DNA of 56,121 bases, taken from Alphaproteobacteria bacterium. GTDB taxonomy: Bacteria; Pseudomonadota; Alphaproteobacteria; Sphingomonadales; Sphingomonadaceae. The position numbers and the translations under genes are program-made. This document shows, piece by piece, positions 8,835 to 16,232 of the stretch; the stretch's first letter is position 1, and each line of letters begins with the position of its first letter. The stretch lies in assembly GCA_019239415.1 (NCBI GenBank), contig JAFAZW010000094.1, positions 1 to 56,121 of the forward strand. Reading direction: 5' to 3'. Under the pieces are notes generated by a model that was not told where the DNA came from, made no database searches, and saw nothing but the letters and a program-made list of their open reading frames with translations.

Positions 8835-9755
8835 TTACCCTATCGCCTTAATGCGCGGAGACAGGCGGAACAGCGTAGTCGCGCAGCGAGCCAGCGGCAT
8901 GCGGTAGAGAGCTTCTGGATCTGGCGAGTTTCGATACTCTTGGTCAAACTCATCCCGGGCGATGGAGTTGAACTCGACCACGTAAACACCAAACTCGCGC
9001 TGGCCGACGGCCGCTGGTACCGGAACGACCTTCATCGCAAGCGCCTTCACATACGCGATAGCAGGGTCAACCAGCGATGCAGTGATGTCGAATGCCTTTG
9101 CGATCTGCTCCCTTATCTGATCTGGAAGTATCCGCTCATTCCTCTGCTTCACCTCACAGGTGATAAAAGTATAGTCAGGGAGGATCTGCTCATCGTCGCT
9201 GCTCGTGTAGCTCGCAATGAAGCTGGCATCGATTTCGGGCTGGGTCTTTATACCCGTCTGCAGGTGATAGATATCGCGAAGATGCTCCCGCTGATCGCCC
9301 TCTGAAAAGAGCGCCAATTGGGTCTCGACCAATCGAAGGTTCACAGCGATCTGAGTCAGCCATGTCTCCTCTGACCGGCCAAGATGACGCGCGACATAGG
9401 GCAGCGATGCCGTTTGCACTAAGTGAACGCGCGTCGCCTCGTCAGGCTCAAAAGGGTCTGGAAAAGGGACGTTTTGGTCTTCCCCGTAGGGTATGAACTG
9501 CATTACGCGCTTCTCGCCATATCGCTGCCGGGCTGTAACGCGTTCTTCTTTGAGCAACGTGGGCCAGTTTTGATTGGCTGATGTCTTGCGGATAACGTCC
9601 TTGAGGAAATTCGCTGGATTGCTCTTACTCAAACTAGCGCCGGTGACGCGGATCGCGTCCACCACGTCGTCGTTGCGAATTATTCCATCTGGGAAATCCC
9701 CTGCAAGGTAGCGCTTACCGAGGTATTCCAGGACCTGCGTCTTTTCAGAAGGCAT
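8835..9755 (-). CDS. PD-(D/E)XK type II restriction endonuclease
   Basis: This 306-residue protein has no family I can name with certainty, but the catalytic core is visible. EID at residues 174-176 is followed, after a variable stretch, by ITCEVKQ (Glu201 and Lys203). This is the D-(X)n-E-X-K arrangement of PD-(D/E)XK nucleases. The N-terminal half (about 1-85) is helical and basic and looks like a DNA-recognition winged-helix region. The gene starts 9 bases after the methyltransferase stop on the same strand, the classic R-M arrangement. Base composition is clearly AT-richer than the flanks, as in the rest of the island. The recognition site is unknown and would match that of the adjacent methyltransferase. 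Confidence 0.88.
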   Translation of the reverse strand: MPSEKTQVLEYLGKRYLAGDFPDGIIRNDDVVDAIRVTGASLSKSNPANFLKDVIRKTSANQNWPTLLKEERVTARQRYGEKRVMQFIPYGEDQNVPFPDPFEPDEATRVHLVQTASLPYVARHLGRSEETWLTQIAVNLRLVETQLALFSEGDQREHLRDIYHLQTGIKTQPEIDASFIASYTSSDDEQILPDYTFITCEVKQRNERILPDQIREQIAKAFDITASLVDPAIAYVKALAMKVVPVPAAVGQREFGVYVVEFNSIARDEFDQEYRNSPDPEALYRMPLARCATTLFRLSPRIKAIG

Positions 9756-9764
9756 GACGGTGGG

Positions 9765-11093
9765 TTACACCTTCACCAGTCGGAGGCGAACAGCCTCAAT
9801 CTCATGCTGCTTCCGCTTCTTGGCACCGCTCTTCCGGTCGCGACGCGAATCCGGCTTCTCTACGCCGAAGTGTTCTGCAGCCTCGGACATCTCCATGTGA
9901 AGCAGATTGGGATCGCCAAGGGGAAGCGGCTGGGAAATACGAGCCGGAGCGATCCGCATTGATTGCATCACCCCAGTCGCGATTGCGCGAGCGAGGGGCG
10001 GCGGTACGGCGTTGCCGATCTGACGCGCGCCATGCCATTTTGTTGCATGCAACCGGAACCAGTCCGGAAAACCATGGAGACGCGCCATTTCCCGCACTGT
10101 GACACACCGCGGATATTTGTAGTGGATCGGTCTCGGGCTCGTGAACGCTCCCCGAGCTCCGTCTGTGCCAGCGCGCAAAGTGTTGGAGACGCCATGCTCC
10201 GGCAGGCGGAAAAACCGGCTTATCGGTTCCACATCCCCCTGTTCCGTCCGCGCGAACCGCTCGCGCGAGATATCGGTATGCGTGGTCCGCGCGCTTGAGG
10301 TCAGGTACTCCGGTCGCCATTCCCGAGGATGGCCGAAATGCCACGCATCGTTCGTCAGGCAGCGCAACTCCGCCGCGTAAGGCGAGGGCTTCCCGTATCT
10401 GGAGATCCGTTGATGATCGCTTTCAAGGAGCGACGTGAAACGATCGGCATCCGGCAAATCTCCTAAGGCTTCCCCACAAGTCGGTCCTATGGGCAGGTTG
10501 GGAAGGAGCTTTCGACTTCCGGCGCGGTTCGTTTGGGGAGCAGGATATTCCGGCACGCGGCAACCCTTCCGAGCTCCGAGGAGGATCAGGCGCTCACGGC
10601 TTTGCGGTACTCCGTAATTTGCGGAGTTCAACACCTGCCAGGGCAACCGCACCTCGTAACCGATCTGCTCGAACGCGCCGACCAACTCGCTCAGGAATTG
10701 TCTCTGGCTGCCTACGGTGAGCCCCTTCACGTTCTCGAAGACGAAGAACCGCGCCTTCAACTCTCCTACGAGACGAACGAATTCGAGAACAAGACTATTC
10801 CTGGGGTCGTCCAAGACCCGATGGCCGATAAGCGAAAAGCCTTGGCACGGCGGCCCACCGAAGACGCAGGCAACTTCCGCATCGGCCAGCCGGGCTTCCC
10901 GCCTAATCCGTTCGGCGGTTAGGCCGACGACAGAGCTGCATATGACGGCCGTCCGCGGGAAATTATACTCGTGAACCGCGCAGTGAATGGGATCGACCTC
11001 TACGGCTGCCGCCACATCGAAGCCCGCCTGCTCGAACCCGAGCGACATCCCGCCCGCACCAGCAAAAAGATCGATGGCAATCGGACGCGCCAC
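9765..11093 (-). CDS. DNA (cytosine-5-)-methyltransferase of a type II R-M system
   Basis: The 442-residue protein has all the main 5-methylcytosine motifs. Motif I is DLFAGAGGMSLGF (8-20). Motif IV is GGPPCQGFS with catalytic Cys83. Motif VI is ENV (120-122). Motif VIII is QSRERLILLG, and motifs IX/X end with RQIGNAVPPPLA. A variable target-recognition region lies between motifs VIII and IX. The C-terminal tail after about residue 390 is basic (KSGAKKRKQHE). It protects host DNA from the adjacent nuclease. The gene sits between vsr (28-base gap) and the restriction gene (9-base gap), most likely as one operon. Composition is AT-richer than the chromosome, a sign of transfer. Confidence 0.96.
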   Translation of the reverse strand: MARPIAIDLFAGAGGMSLGFEQAGFDVAAAVEVDPIHCAVHEYNFPRTAVICSSVVGLTAERIRREARLADAEVACVFGGPPCQGFSLIGHRVLDDPRNSLVLEFVRLVGELKARFFVFENVKGLTVGSQRQFLSELVGAFEQIGYEVRLPWQVLNSANYGVPQSRERLILLGARKGCRVPEYPAPQTNRAGSRKLLPNLPIGPTCGEALGDLPDADRFTSLLESDHQRISRYGKPSPYAAELRCLTNDAWHFGHPREWRPEYLTSSARTTHTDISRERFARTEQGDVEPISRFFRLPEHGVSNTLRAGTDGARGAFTSPRPIHYKYPRCVTVREMARLHGFPDWFRLHATKWHGARQIGNAVPPPLARAIATGVMQSMRIAPARISQPLPLGDPNLLHMEMSEAAEHFGVEKPDSRRDRKSGAKKRKQHEIEAVRLRLVKV

Positions 11094-11121
11094 GGCCTTC
11101 CCTCCCTATCTGCAGAACCGA

Positions 11122-11562
11122 TTACCCCAGCGCGGATGCCTTGTCGATCGATTTCTCCGATCCATCCACAAAAGATTTCAGCCGTTGCAGCAGCTCCTCC
11201 TGATTCCGAGTCTCGCACTGCCAAACCGTCAGACATTGCCAGCCGAGGGCGGCCAGTTGCTCCTGATTGCGAGCATCCCTCGCGCGGTTTGCTGCGAGCT
11301 TCGAGTCCCAGTAGTCGAGGCGCGATTTTGGGGCGAGGCCCTTTGAGCAACCATGACAATGCCAAAAGCAGCCATGCACGAATATGGCCTTTCTGCGGCT
11401 GGGAAACACAATGTCTGGGCGGCCAGGCAAGCCCTTCCGGTGAAGTCGGTATCTATACCCGGCGGCGTGAAGGAGGCGCCGGACGATCCACTCCGGACCT
11501 GTGTTCGCCGTTCGCACCGCTCTCATAATCCGGGTGCGTTGCTCCGGCGTACGCGTGTCCAT
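11122..11562 (-). CDS. vsr: Very short patch repair endonuclease Vsr
   Basis: This 146-residue protein has the normal Vsr length. The catalytic Asp50 is in GRPDIVF, and the zinc/active-site segment FVHGCFWHCHGC is at 61-72. The N-terminus (TPEQRTRIMRAV) is the typical Vsr opening. Vsr nicks 5' of T in T:G mismatches left by deamination of 5-methylcytosine, so it repairs the mutagenic cost of the adjacent methyltransferase. It is the first gene of the minus-strand operon vsr-dcm-R and lies divergent from the GHKL ATPase gene. Confidence 0.95.
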   Translation of the reverse strand: MDTRTPEQRTRIMRAVRTANTGPEWIVRRLLHAAGYRYRLHRKGLPGRPDIVFPSRRKAIFVHGCFWHCHGCSKGLAPKSRLDYWDSKLAANRARDARNQEQLAALGWQCLTVWQCETRNQEELLQRLKSFVDGSEKSIDKASALG

Positions 11563-11743
11563 TCAAGGTTGGTCCATCTGCAGCTACCGGTGAACCCGCA
11601 TGGCAGTTTAGCCCCGTCAGGGTAGGACATCTAGGTTGAGCATATTGCATGAGCAAGCGCCTTCCTGGACAGTAAGTTAGCTCCGACGAATAGCGCTTGC
11701 GCTTTTTGAATGTAGCGGGATACCAACGCCGGAGGGGGTGGGC
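11563..11743. promoter_or_regulatory. Divergent promoter region between vsr and the GHKL ATPase
   Basis: The 181-base AT-richer spacer must carry the promoters of both island operons. It holds an 8-base inverted repeat, GCAAGCGC (11653-11660) and GCGCTTGC (11693-11700), the second arm followed by a T-run. This could be an operator pair or an attenuator hairpin. No clear sigma-70 pair can be fixed by eye. Confidence 0.4.
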
Positions 11744-13108
11744 ATGGTCGACGATCCGAATGGCTTGGCAAGCGACGAGTTGGGCGATGACGAGATTGAC
11801 GTCACGCCGACGCGAGCACTCTTTGTAGAGATGTTGACGCGCGACCTGCTGCTGAATCGCGCAGTCATAGATCTGGTTGACAACTCCGTGGACGGCGCGA
11901 AACGGCTGCGGCCGGAGCGCGATCAACGCTTTGACGGTCTAGAGATCAGTGTAACCCTAAGCAGTGACGCATTCCGGATCACCGATAACTGCGGCGGCAT
12001 CGGCATAGATCTGGCCCGCCGCTATGCGTTTCGATTTGGCCGTGCCAGAGGAATGCCCGCGACTCCCGGATCTGTCGGTCAATTCGGGGTCGGAATGAAG
12101 CGTGCCTTGTTCAAGTTCGGACACGGCTTTGAGGTGATTTCTACAACCGCAACGGACCACTTTGAGCTTCGTGTAGATGTTGATGAGTGGGAGTTGGAGC
12201 CTGGGCCTTGGCGATTCGTTTTTGACACTGCTGAAACCGGCCTCGAAAATCCCGCGGCTAAGACGGGTACCCGCATATCGGTGTCGCCTCTCCGCGCCGA
12301 CGCCCGTGCCCAGTTCGGGAATCCGGCATTTGTGACAGCGCTGACGAGGGAAATCCAGTCTGCTCAGCAGCAGTACATAGACAGAGGGCTGCTCATTACG
12401 GTGAACGGTCGGTCCTTGATCGCGACACCTTGGAAACTGATTCAGGGGGGCGGCATTGAACCTCACATAGTCGAGGACGTGCTACAGCTTCCGAATGGCG
12501 TCGTGCAGAGACGTATCTACGCTGGCCTCGGCGATTCCATGCCTCAGGCCGCGGGCTGGTACGTCTTCTGCAACGGCAGAATGATCCTCGAAGCCGATCA
12601 GTCACGCGCCACCGGATGGGAGAGAGGCGACGACCCAGAGGGCGTCATCATTCCTAAATTTCACGGGCAGTTTGCCAGATTCCGGGGTTACGTGTTTTTG
12701 GATTCCGACAATCCAGCTTTGTTGCCGTGGAACACCACAAAGACAGGCGTTGACGCGGATACCGATGTTTGGCGCAACACCTACGCGAAGATGCGAAGCA
12801 TCATGCGTCCGGTGATAGACGCACTTAACAGGCTTGATGCAGAGAAAGAAGCTCCCGCTAATGCTCGAGCTATAGAGATAGCTCTTCGGAACTCATCACC
12901 TAAGTCCCTGCGTTCCCTGACGAGGCTCGGCGACTTTGTGGTCCCCAGCAAGGCTCCCGGACCGAAGCCGCCACCATGGACTTCAATTCAGTTCAGCCGA
13001 CCAAAGTCGAAAGTCGATCAGCTGAAGACCGCGTTCGGAGCCAGCTCGAACGCGCACCTCGGTGAGCTTCTGTTTGACTCCGCCTACGATGAACACGTTG
13101 GTGAGTGA
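11744..13108 (+). CDS. GHKL (MutL/MORC/Hsp90-like) ATPase of the R-M island
   Basis: Three Bergerat-fold motifs are visible, counted from the ATG at 11744. This start is preferred over the GTG at 11738 because GGAGG ends 8 bases upstream. The N-box is VIDLVDNSVDGA (41-52), motif II is DNCGGI (81-86), and the glycine-rich lid is PGSVGQFGVGMKRALFKFG (about 108-126). The rest (to residue 454) looks like a transducer-type alpha/beta region with no recognisable nuclease, helicase or methyltransferase domain. Asp43 stands where MutL, MORC and gyrase have catalytic Glu. GHKL ATPases related to MutL/MORC are known from R-M neighbourhoods. The gene is AT-richer than the host and overlaps the next gene by 4 bases. 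A defence role is inferred from context. Confidence 0.85.
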   Translation: MVDDPNGLASDELGDDEIDVTPTRALFVEMLTRDLLLNRAVIDLVDNSVDGAKRLRPERDQRFDGLEISVTLSSDAFRITDNCGGIGIDLARRYAFRFGRARGMPATPGSVGQFGVGMKRALFKFGHGFEVISTTATDHFELRVDVDEWELEPGPWRFVFDTAETGLENPAAKTGTRISVSPLRADARAQFGNPAFVTALTREIQSAQQQYIDRGLLITVNGRSLIATPWKLIQGGGIEPHIVEDVLQLPNGVVQRRIYAGLGDSMPQAAGWYVFCNGRMILEADQSRATGWERGDDPEGVIIPKFHGQFARFRGYVFLDSDNPALLPWNTTKTGVDADTDVWRNTYAKMRSIMRPVIDALNRLDAEKEAPANARAIEIALRNSSPKSLRSLTRLGDFVVPSKAPGPKPPPWTSIQFSRPKSKVDQLKTAFGASSNAHLGELLFDSAYDEHVGE

Positions 13109-14064
13109 AGATGGCGGGCAGTTACACAAAGATAGATTATCGTGTTCGGCCCGCGAAATACGCCGAGCGCCTCATGATGGTCGACGCTTTCCGCAGGCTG
13201 CGATTCGGCAGCATTGAAAGCTATCAATATGTAGGGCTAGGGTCCGTGTATTTTACGGATTTCTCGCTGATTCATAAGTCCCTTGGAATAGACAAGCTAG
13301 TTAGCATCGAGAAGAATGAAGAAGACAGGGAGCGATTTGAGGCAAATGTGCCCTTTGCATCCATAGAGATGCTTTGGGGAAATACCTCCTCCGAGCTACA
13401 GAAAGTGCGGCTTGATCTTCGCTCAATTATATGGATGGACTATGATGGCCGCCTTGATAGGTCGGTCTTAGCGGATATCGCGCACATTGCATCTGAGGCC
13501 ACTGGCGGTAGCGTGTTGGCCATCACTGTTCAATGCCGCTTTGATCGTGTCACCCGGGAAGATGGAACCGATGCCTCCATCGAGGCGCTAAGCTCTTCGA
13601 TAGGAGCCGAGAGATTACCAAACGATCTCAGCACAAATGATCTTCTTGGGAAGGGCACAGGCGCGGTATTTCGCAAGGTCATGCTCAGCGAGATCGAGAA
13701 TGCCCTCGATGCGAGGAACGCTATTTTACCTCCGGGACAGAGGATTAAGTACAAACAGATTTTTAATTTTCGCTACGAGGACGGCGTACAAATGATGACC
13801 ATCGGTGTCGTCTTCTACGATGTAGGGCAGCAGGTGTTGCTCGACCTGTGCGGTTTCTCCGATCTTCCGTTCATACGCGCTGATGAAGAGACATTCGAGA
13901 TCGGAATACCGAGACTCACTCCTCTTGAGATCAAGAAGCTCGAACGGCAGCTTCCTCTCCAGGGATCTACGCCTCTTGACCGGGGCGCCATACCCGAGCG
14001 CGACGTCATCCGCTATGCGCGTCTCTACCGATATTTTCCTAGCATCGCTTTTGTAGACTCGTAA
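13105..14064 (+). CDS. Rossmann-fold, class I methyltransferase-like partner of the GHKL ATPase
   Basis: The GTG at 13105 overlaps the ATPase stop (GTGA); an ATG at 13111 is the alternative start. Counted from 13111, YQYVGLGSVYFTDF (38-51) looks like AdoMet-binding motif I. SIEKNEE (65-71, Glu67) looks like the motif II acid, and IIWMDYDG (106-113) like motif IV. The remaining C-terminal 200 residues show no named domain. I recognise the type from annotated 'O-methyltransferase-like' neighbours of ATP-binding proteins but cannot assign a substrate. Tight coupling and shared AT-rich composition make the two proteins a functional pair. It could modify DNA, RNA or protein, or be a non-catalytic nucleotide binder. 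Confidence 0.7.
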   Translation: MKMAGSYTKIDYRVRPAKYAERLMMVDAFRRLRFGSIESYQYVGLGSVYFTDFSLIHKSLGIDKLVSIEKNEEDRERFEANVPFASIEMLWGNTSSELQKVRLDLRSIIWMDYDGRLDRSVLADIAHIASEATGGSVLAITVQCRFDRVTREDGTDASIEALSSSIGAERLPNDLSTNDLLGKGTGAVFRKVMLSEIENALDARNAILPPGQRIKYKQIFNFRYEDGVQMMTIGVVFYDVGQQVLLDLCGFSDLPFIRADEETFEIGIPRLTPLEIKKLERQLPLQGSTPLDRGAIPERDVIRYARLYRYFPSIAFVDS

Positions 14065-14120
14065 TCTGAGAACCCCGAGGCTCCAAATCTCAGACGCGTG
14101 CCGGATACCGCATTGCGCTA

Positions 14121-14146
14121 AGGCGCCGCTTCAGCTACAGGCGCCT
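14121..14146. repeat. 7-base inverted repeat at the island/ribosomal junction
   Basis: AGGCGCC (14121-14127) and GGCGCCT (14140-14146) form a perfect 7-bp stem with a 12-base loop and no T-tract. It lies between the island and the rplK leader and could be a remnant terminator of the gene that originally preceded rplK. Confidence 0.4.
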
Positions 14147-14168
14147 CCTTCCAAGGCAGAAGCAATGG

Positions 14169-14219
14169 AAAGTGCGGGAGGCAGGCCCTTCGGGGAAGGC
14201 CGTCTGGACCGCTAAACTT
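14169..14219 (+). promoter_or_regulatory. rplK-rplA leader, candidate L1 autoregulatory binding structure
   Basis: AAGT (14170-14173) pairs with ACTT (14216-14219), and GCGG (14174-14177) with CCGC (14209-14212), leaving a bulged TAA. Inside is a hairpin from GGCC/GGCC arms around 14184-14201. A second hairpin, CGAAGT-ACC-ACTTCG, lies at 14230-14244. L1 is known to repress its own operon by binding a leader that mimics its 23S rRNA site; the asymmetric stem beside GGGAGGC fits that pattern. The fold was paired by hand. Confidence 0.5.
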
Positions 14220-14267
14220 GAACCCGGGGCGAAGTACCACTTCGGCCCGACCTACAGAGTGAGACAC

Positions 14268-14699
14268 ATGGCGAAGAAGATCACGGGCTATATCAAGCTC
14301 CAGGTGCCCGCGGGCGCCGCCAATCCGTCGCCGCCGATCGGCCCGGCGCTGGGCCAGCGCGGCGTCAACATCATGGAATTCTGCAAGGCGTTCAACGCCG
14401 CGACGACGGAGCTGGAGAAGGGGATGCCGATCCCCACCATCATCACCGTCTATGCGGACCGTTCGTTCTCGTTCGAGACGAAGACGCCGCCGGCGTCGTT
14501 CCTCCTGAAGAAGGCGGCGAAGATCGCGTCGGGCTCGAAGGAGCCGGGCAAGGCGACGGCCGGGCGCGTCAAGCGCTCGCAGCTCCGCGAGATCGCCGAG
14601 ACGAAGATGAAGGATCTGAACGCCAACGATCTCGACGCGGCGACGAAGATCATCGAAGGCTCCGCCCGCGCGATGGGCCTCGACGTGGTGGAGGGCTGA
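14268..14699 (+). CDS. rplK: 50S ribosomal protein L11
   Basis: The start is the ATG at 14268 ([18 protein letters not shown]), which gives 143 residues, the normal L11 length. [20 protein letters not shown] (N-terminal domain, thiopeptide region) and the C-terminal rRNA-binding domain ([20 protein letters not shown]) are intact. L11 binds the GTPase-associated region of 23S rRNA. The stop is 3 bases before rplA. secE and nusG, the usual upstream neighbours, are not present; the R-M island lies there instead. Confidence 0.98.
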   Translation: MAKKITGYIKLQVPAGAANPSPPIGPALGQRGVNIMEFCKAFNAATTELEKGMPIPTIITVYADRSFSFETKTPPASFLLKKAAKIASGSKEPGKATAGRVKRSQLREIAETKMKDLNANDLDAATKIIEGSARAMGLDVVEG

Positions 14700-14702
14700 T
14701 CG

Positions 14703-15401
14703 ATGGCGAAGCTGACCAAGAAGCAGCAGGCGCTCGCCGCCGCGGTCGACCGTGACAAGCTCTACGGCGTCGACGAGGCGATCGAGACGCTGAAGGCGAA
14801 CGCCAAGGCGAAGTTCGACGAGACGATCGAGGTGGCGCTGAATTTGGGCGTCGACCCGCGCCACGCCGACCAGATGGTCCGCGGCGTCGTCACCCTCCCC
14901 GCCGGCACCGGCAAGGACGTCCGCGTCGCCGTGTTCGCGCGCGGCGGCAAGGCGGACGAGGCGAAGGCCGCGGGCGCCGACGTGGTCGGGGCCGAGGATT
15001 TGATGGAGACCATCCAGGGCGGCACGATCGACTTCGACCGCGTCATCGCGACGCCGGACATGATGGGCATCGTCGGCCGGCTCGGCAAGGTGCTCGGCCC
15101 CAAGGGGCTGATGCCGAACCCGAAGCTCGGCACCGTCACCCCCAACGTCACCGAGGCGGTCAAGGCGGCCAAGGGCGGCCAGGTCGAGTTCCGCGTCGAG
15201 AAGGCGGGGATCATCCATTCCGGGATCGGCAAGGCGAGCTTCCCGGCCGAGGACCTGCGCCGCAACTTCGACGCCTTCGTCGAGGCGATCGTCCGCGCCA
15301 AGCCGACCGGCGCCAAGGGCAAGTACGTCAAGAAGGTCGCGCTGAGCTCGACCATGGGGCCGGGCCTCAAGGTCGACGTCGCCGAGGTGGCGAGCGCCTG
15401 A
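14703..15401 (+). CDS. rplA: 50S ribosomal protein L1
   Basis: The 232-residue protein has all L1 hallmarks, including the signature [19 protein letters not shown] and the C-terminal [13 protein letters not shown]1 builds the mobile stalk near the E site and represses its operon by binding the leader upstream of rplK. A terminator follows at 15436-15470, so the rplJL-rpoBC genes often found next in other bacteria are not cotranscribed here. Confidence 0.98.
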   Translation: MAKLTKKQQALAAAVDRDKLYGVDEAIETLKANAKAKFDETIEVALNLGVDPRHADQMVRGVVTLPAGTGKDVRVAVFARGGKADEAKAAGADVVGAEDLMETIQGGTIDFDRVIATPDMMGIVGRLGKVLGPKGLMPNPKLGTVTPNVTEAVKAAKGGQVEFRVEKAGIIHSGIGKASFPAEDLRRNFDAFVEAIVRAKPTGAKGKYVKKVALSSTMGPGLKVDVAEVASA

Positions 15402-15435
15402 GCGATCGGATCGAAGCGGTCGTTCGATCCGGAAG

Positions 15436-15470
15436 AAGGGGCCGGGGGCGCGAGCTTCCGGCCCTTTCTT
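15436..15470 (+). terminator. Rho-independent terminator of rplK-rplA
   Basis: The stem GGGCCGG (15439-15445) pairs with CCGGCCC (15458-15464), with further A/T pairs at the base, followed by TTTCTTT. Confidence 0.85.
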
Positions 15471-15491
15471 TGGTGGCTAGGTGAAAACGTA

Positions 15492-15519
15492 TTGACACGT
15501 GCTAACTGGTTAGCATAGC
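15492..15519 (+). promoter_or_regulatory. Promoter with BlaI-type operator for the outer-membrane barrel gene
   Basis: A perfect TTGACA -35 box (15492-15497) is followed after 16 bases by CATAGC as the -10. Between them and over the -10 lies the palindrome TGCTAACTGGTTAGCA (15500-15515). The same layout recurs at 16180-16207 before blaI, so both are probably repressed by the BlaI-like protein. Confidence 0.75.
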
Positions 15520-15570
15520 TCCTCCCCCCGGGGCATCCACCCTTCGTTGCGACAGGGGCATCCAGGGAGA

Positions 15571-16143
15571 ATGGCTTTGCGCATCTTCACATCCTCGATC
15601 CCCGCGGCCGCCGCCGCCGCAGCGGTTTCGCTCCAGCCGGCGCACGCCCAGACGGCGCCGCCGGCGCCCTTCACCGGCCCCCGCGTCGAAGCCGTCGTCG
15701 GGACCGACGCGCGGGTCTTCTTCGGCGGCGGGCTGGGCTACGACCTGCAGCGGGGCAAGGCGGTGTTCGGGCTGGAGGCGGAGGCGGATTTCTCCAGCCG
15801 CGCCCGCTGCCAGACGCTCGACGTGACGATCGGCGACCGGCTGTGCGAGCGCGGGCGGCGCGACCTCTCCTTCGGCGGCCGGGCAGGCCTCGTCCTGGCG
15901 CCGGGCACCCTGCTCTACGCCAAGCTCGGCTATACGAGCCTGCGGCCGCGCGTGACCTACGACGGCGGCAGCGCCGGCGGCCGCTTCCGCTGGGTCGACC
16001 GGAGCGAGGGCGTCCGCGTCGGCGCCGGGCTCGAGCAGCGCGTCGGCCGGCACGTCTACGTCAAGGGCGAGTACCGCTATTCCGATTATGAGGGCGGCGG
16101 CTGGAAGCATGACGGGGTGGTGGGGATCGGCGTCCGCTTCTAG
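15571..16143 (+). CDS. Outer-membrane beta-barrel protein (OmpA/Opa-type porin family)
   Basis: The start is the ATG at 15571 behind AGGGAGA, which gives 190 residues. The signal peptide ends at PAHAQ. The rest alternates polar and hydrophobic residues as beta-strands (RVFFGGGLGYDL, AVFGLEAEADF, LLYAKLGYTSL) and ends with a C-terminal Phe after GVGIGVRF, typical for barrels recognised by BAM. Two Cys (CQTLDVTIGDRLC) could form a loop disulfide. It resembles the small outer-membrane barrels of alphaproteobacteria. Control by the BlaI-like repressor is inferred from the shared operator, which would tie it to cell-wall stress. Confidence 0.8.
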   Translation: MALRIFTSSIPAAAAAAAVSLQPAHAQTAPPAPFTGPRVEAVVGTDARVFFGGGLGYDLQRGKAVFGLEAEADFSSRARCQTLDVTIGDRLCERGRRDLSFGGRAGLVLAPGTLLYAKLGYTSLRPRVTYDGGSAGGRFRWVDRSEGVRVGAGLEQRVGRHVYVKGEYRYSDYEGGGWKHDGVVGIGVRF

Positions 16144-16179
16144 CGCGGCGGGCCGGTCGGGCGGCGGCATGCAAATGGG

Positions 16180-16207
16180 TTGACACCTGCCAACCGGCTT
16201 GCATAAG
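16180..16207 (+). promoter_or_regulatory. Promoter with BlaI-type operator for blaI-blaR1
   Basis: TTGACA (16180-16185), a 16-base spacer and CATAAG (16202-16207). The imperfect palindrome TGCCAACCGGCTTGCA (16188-16203) sits at the same place as in 15500-15515. This is consistent with autoregulation by the downstream repressor. Confidence 0.75.
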
Positions 16208-16232
16208 CTTCCGCGAAGGAGGTTCTCCCGGG

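Noticed and set aside
8543-14064. BREX, DISARM or type I R-M system
   Set aside because: There is no PglZ, helicase, HsdS/HsdR or Lon-like protein; the content fits type II R-M plus Vsr and the GHKL pair.
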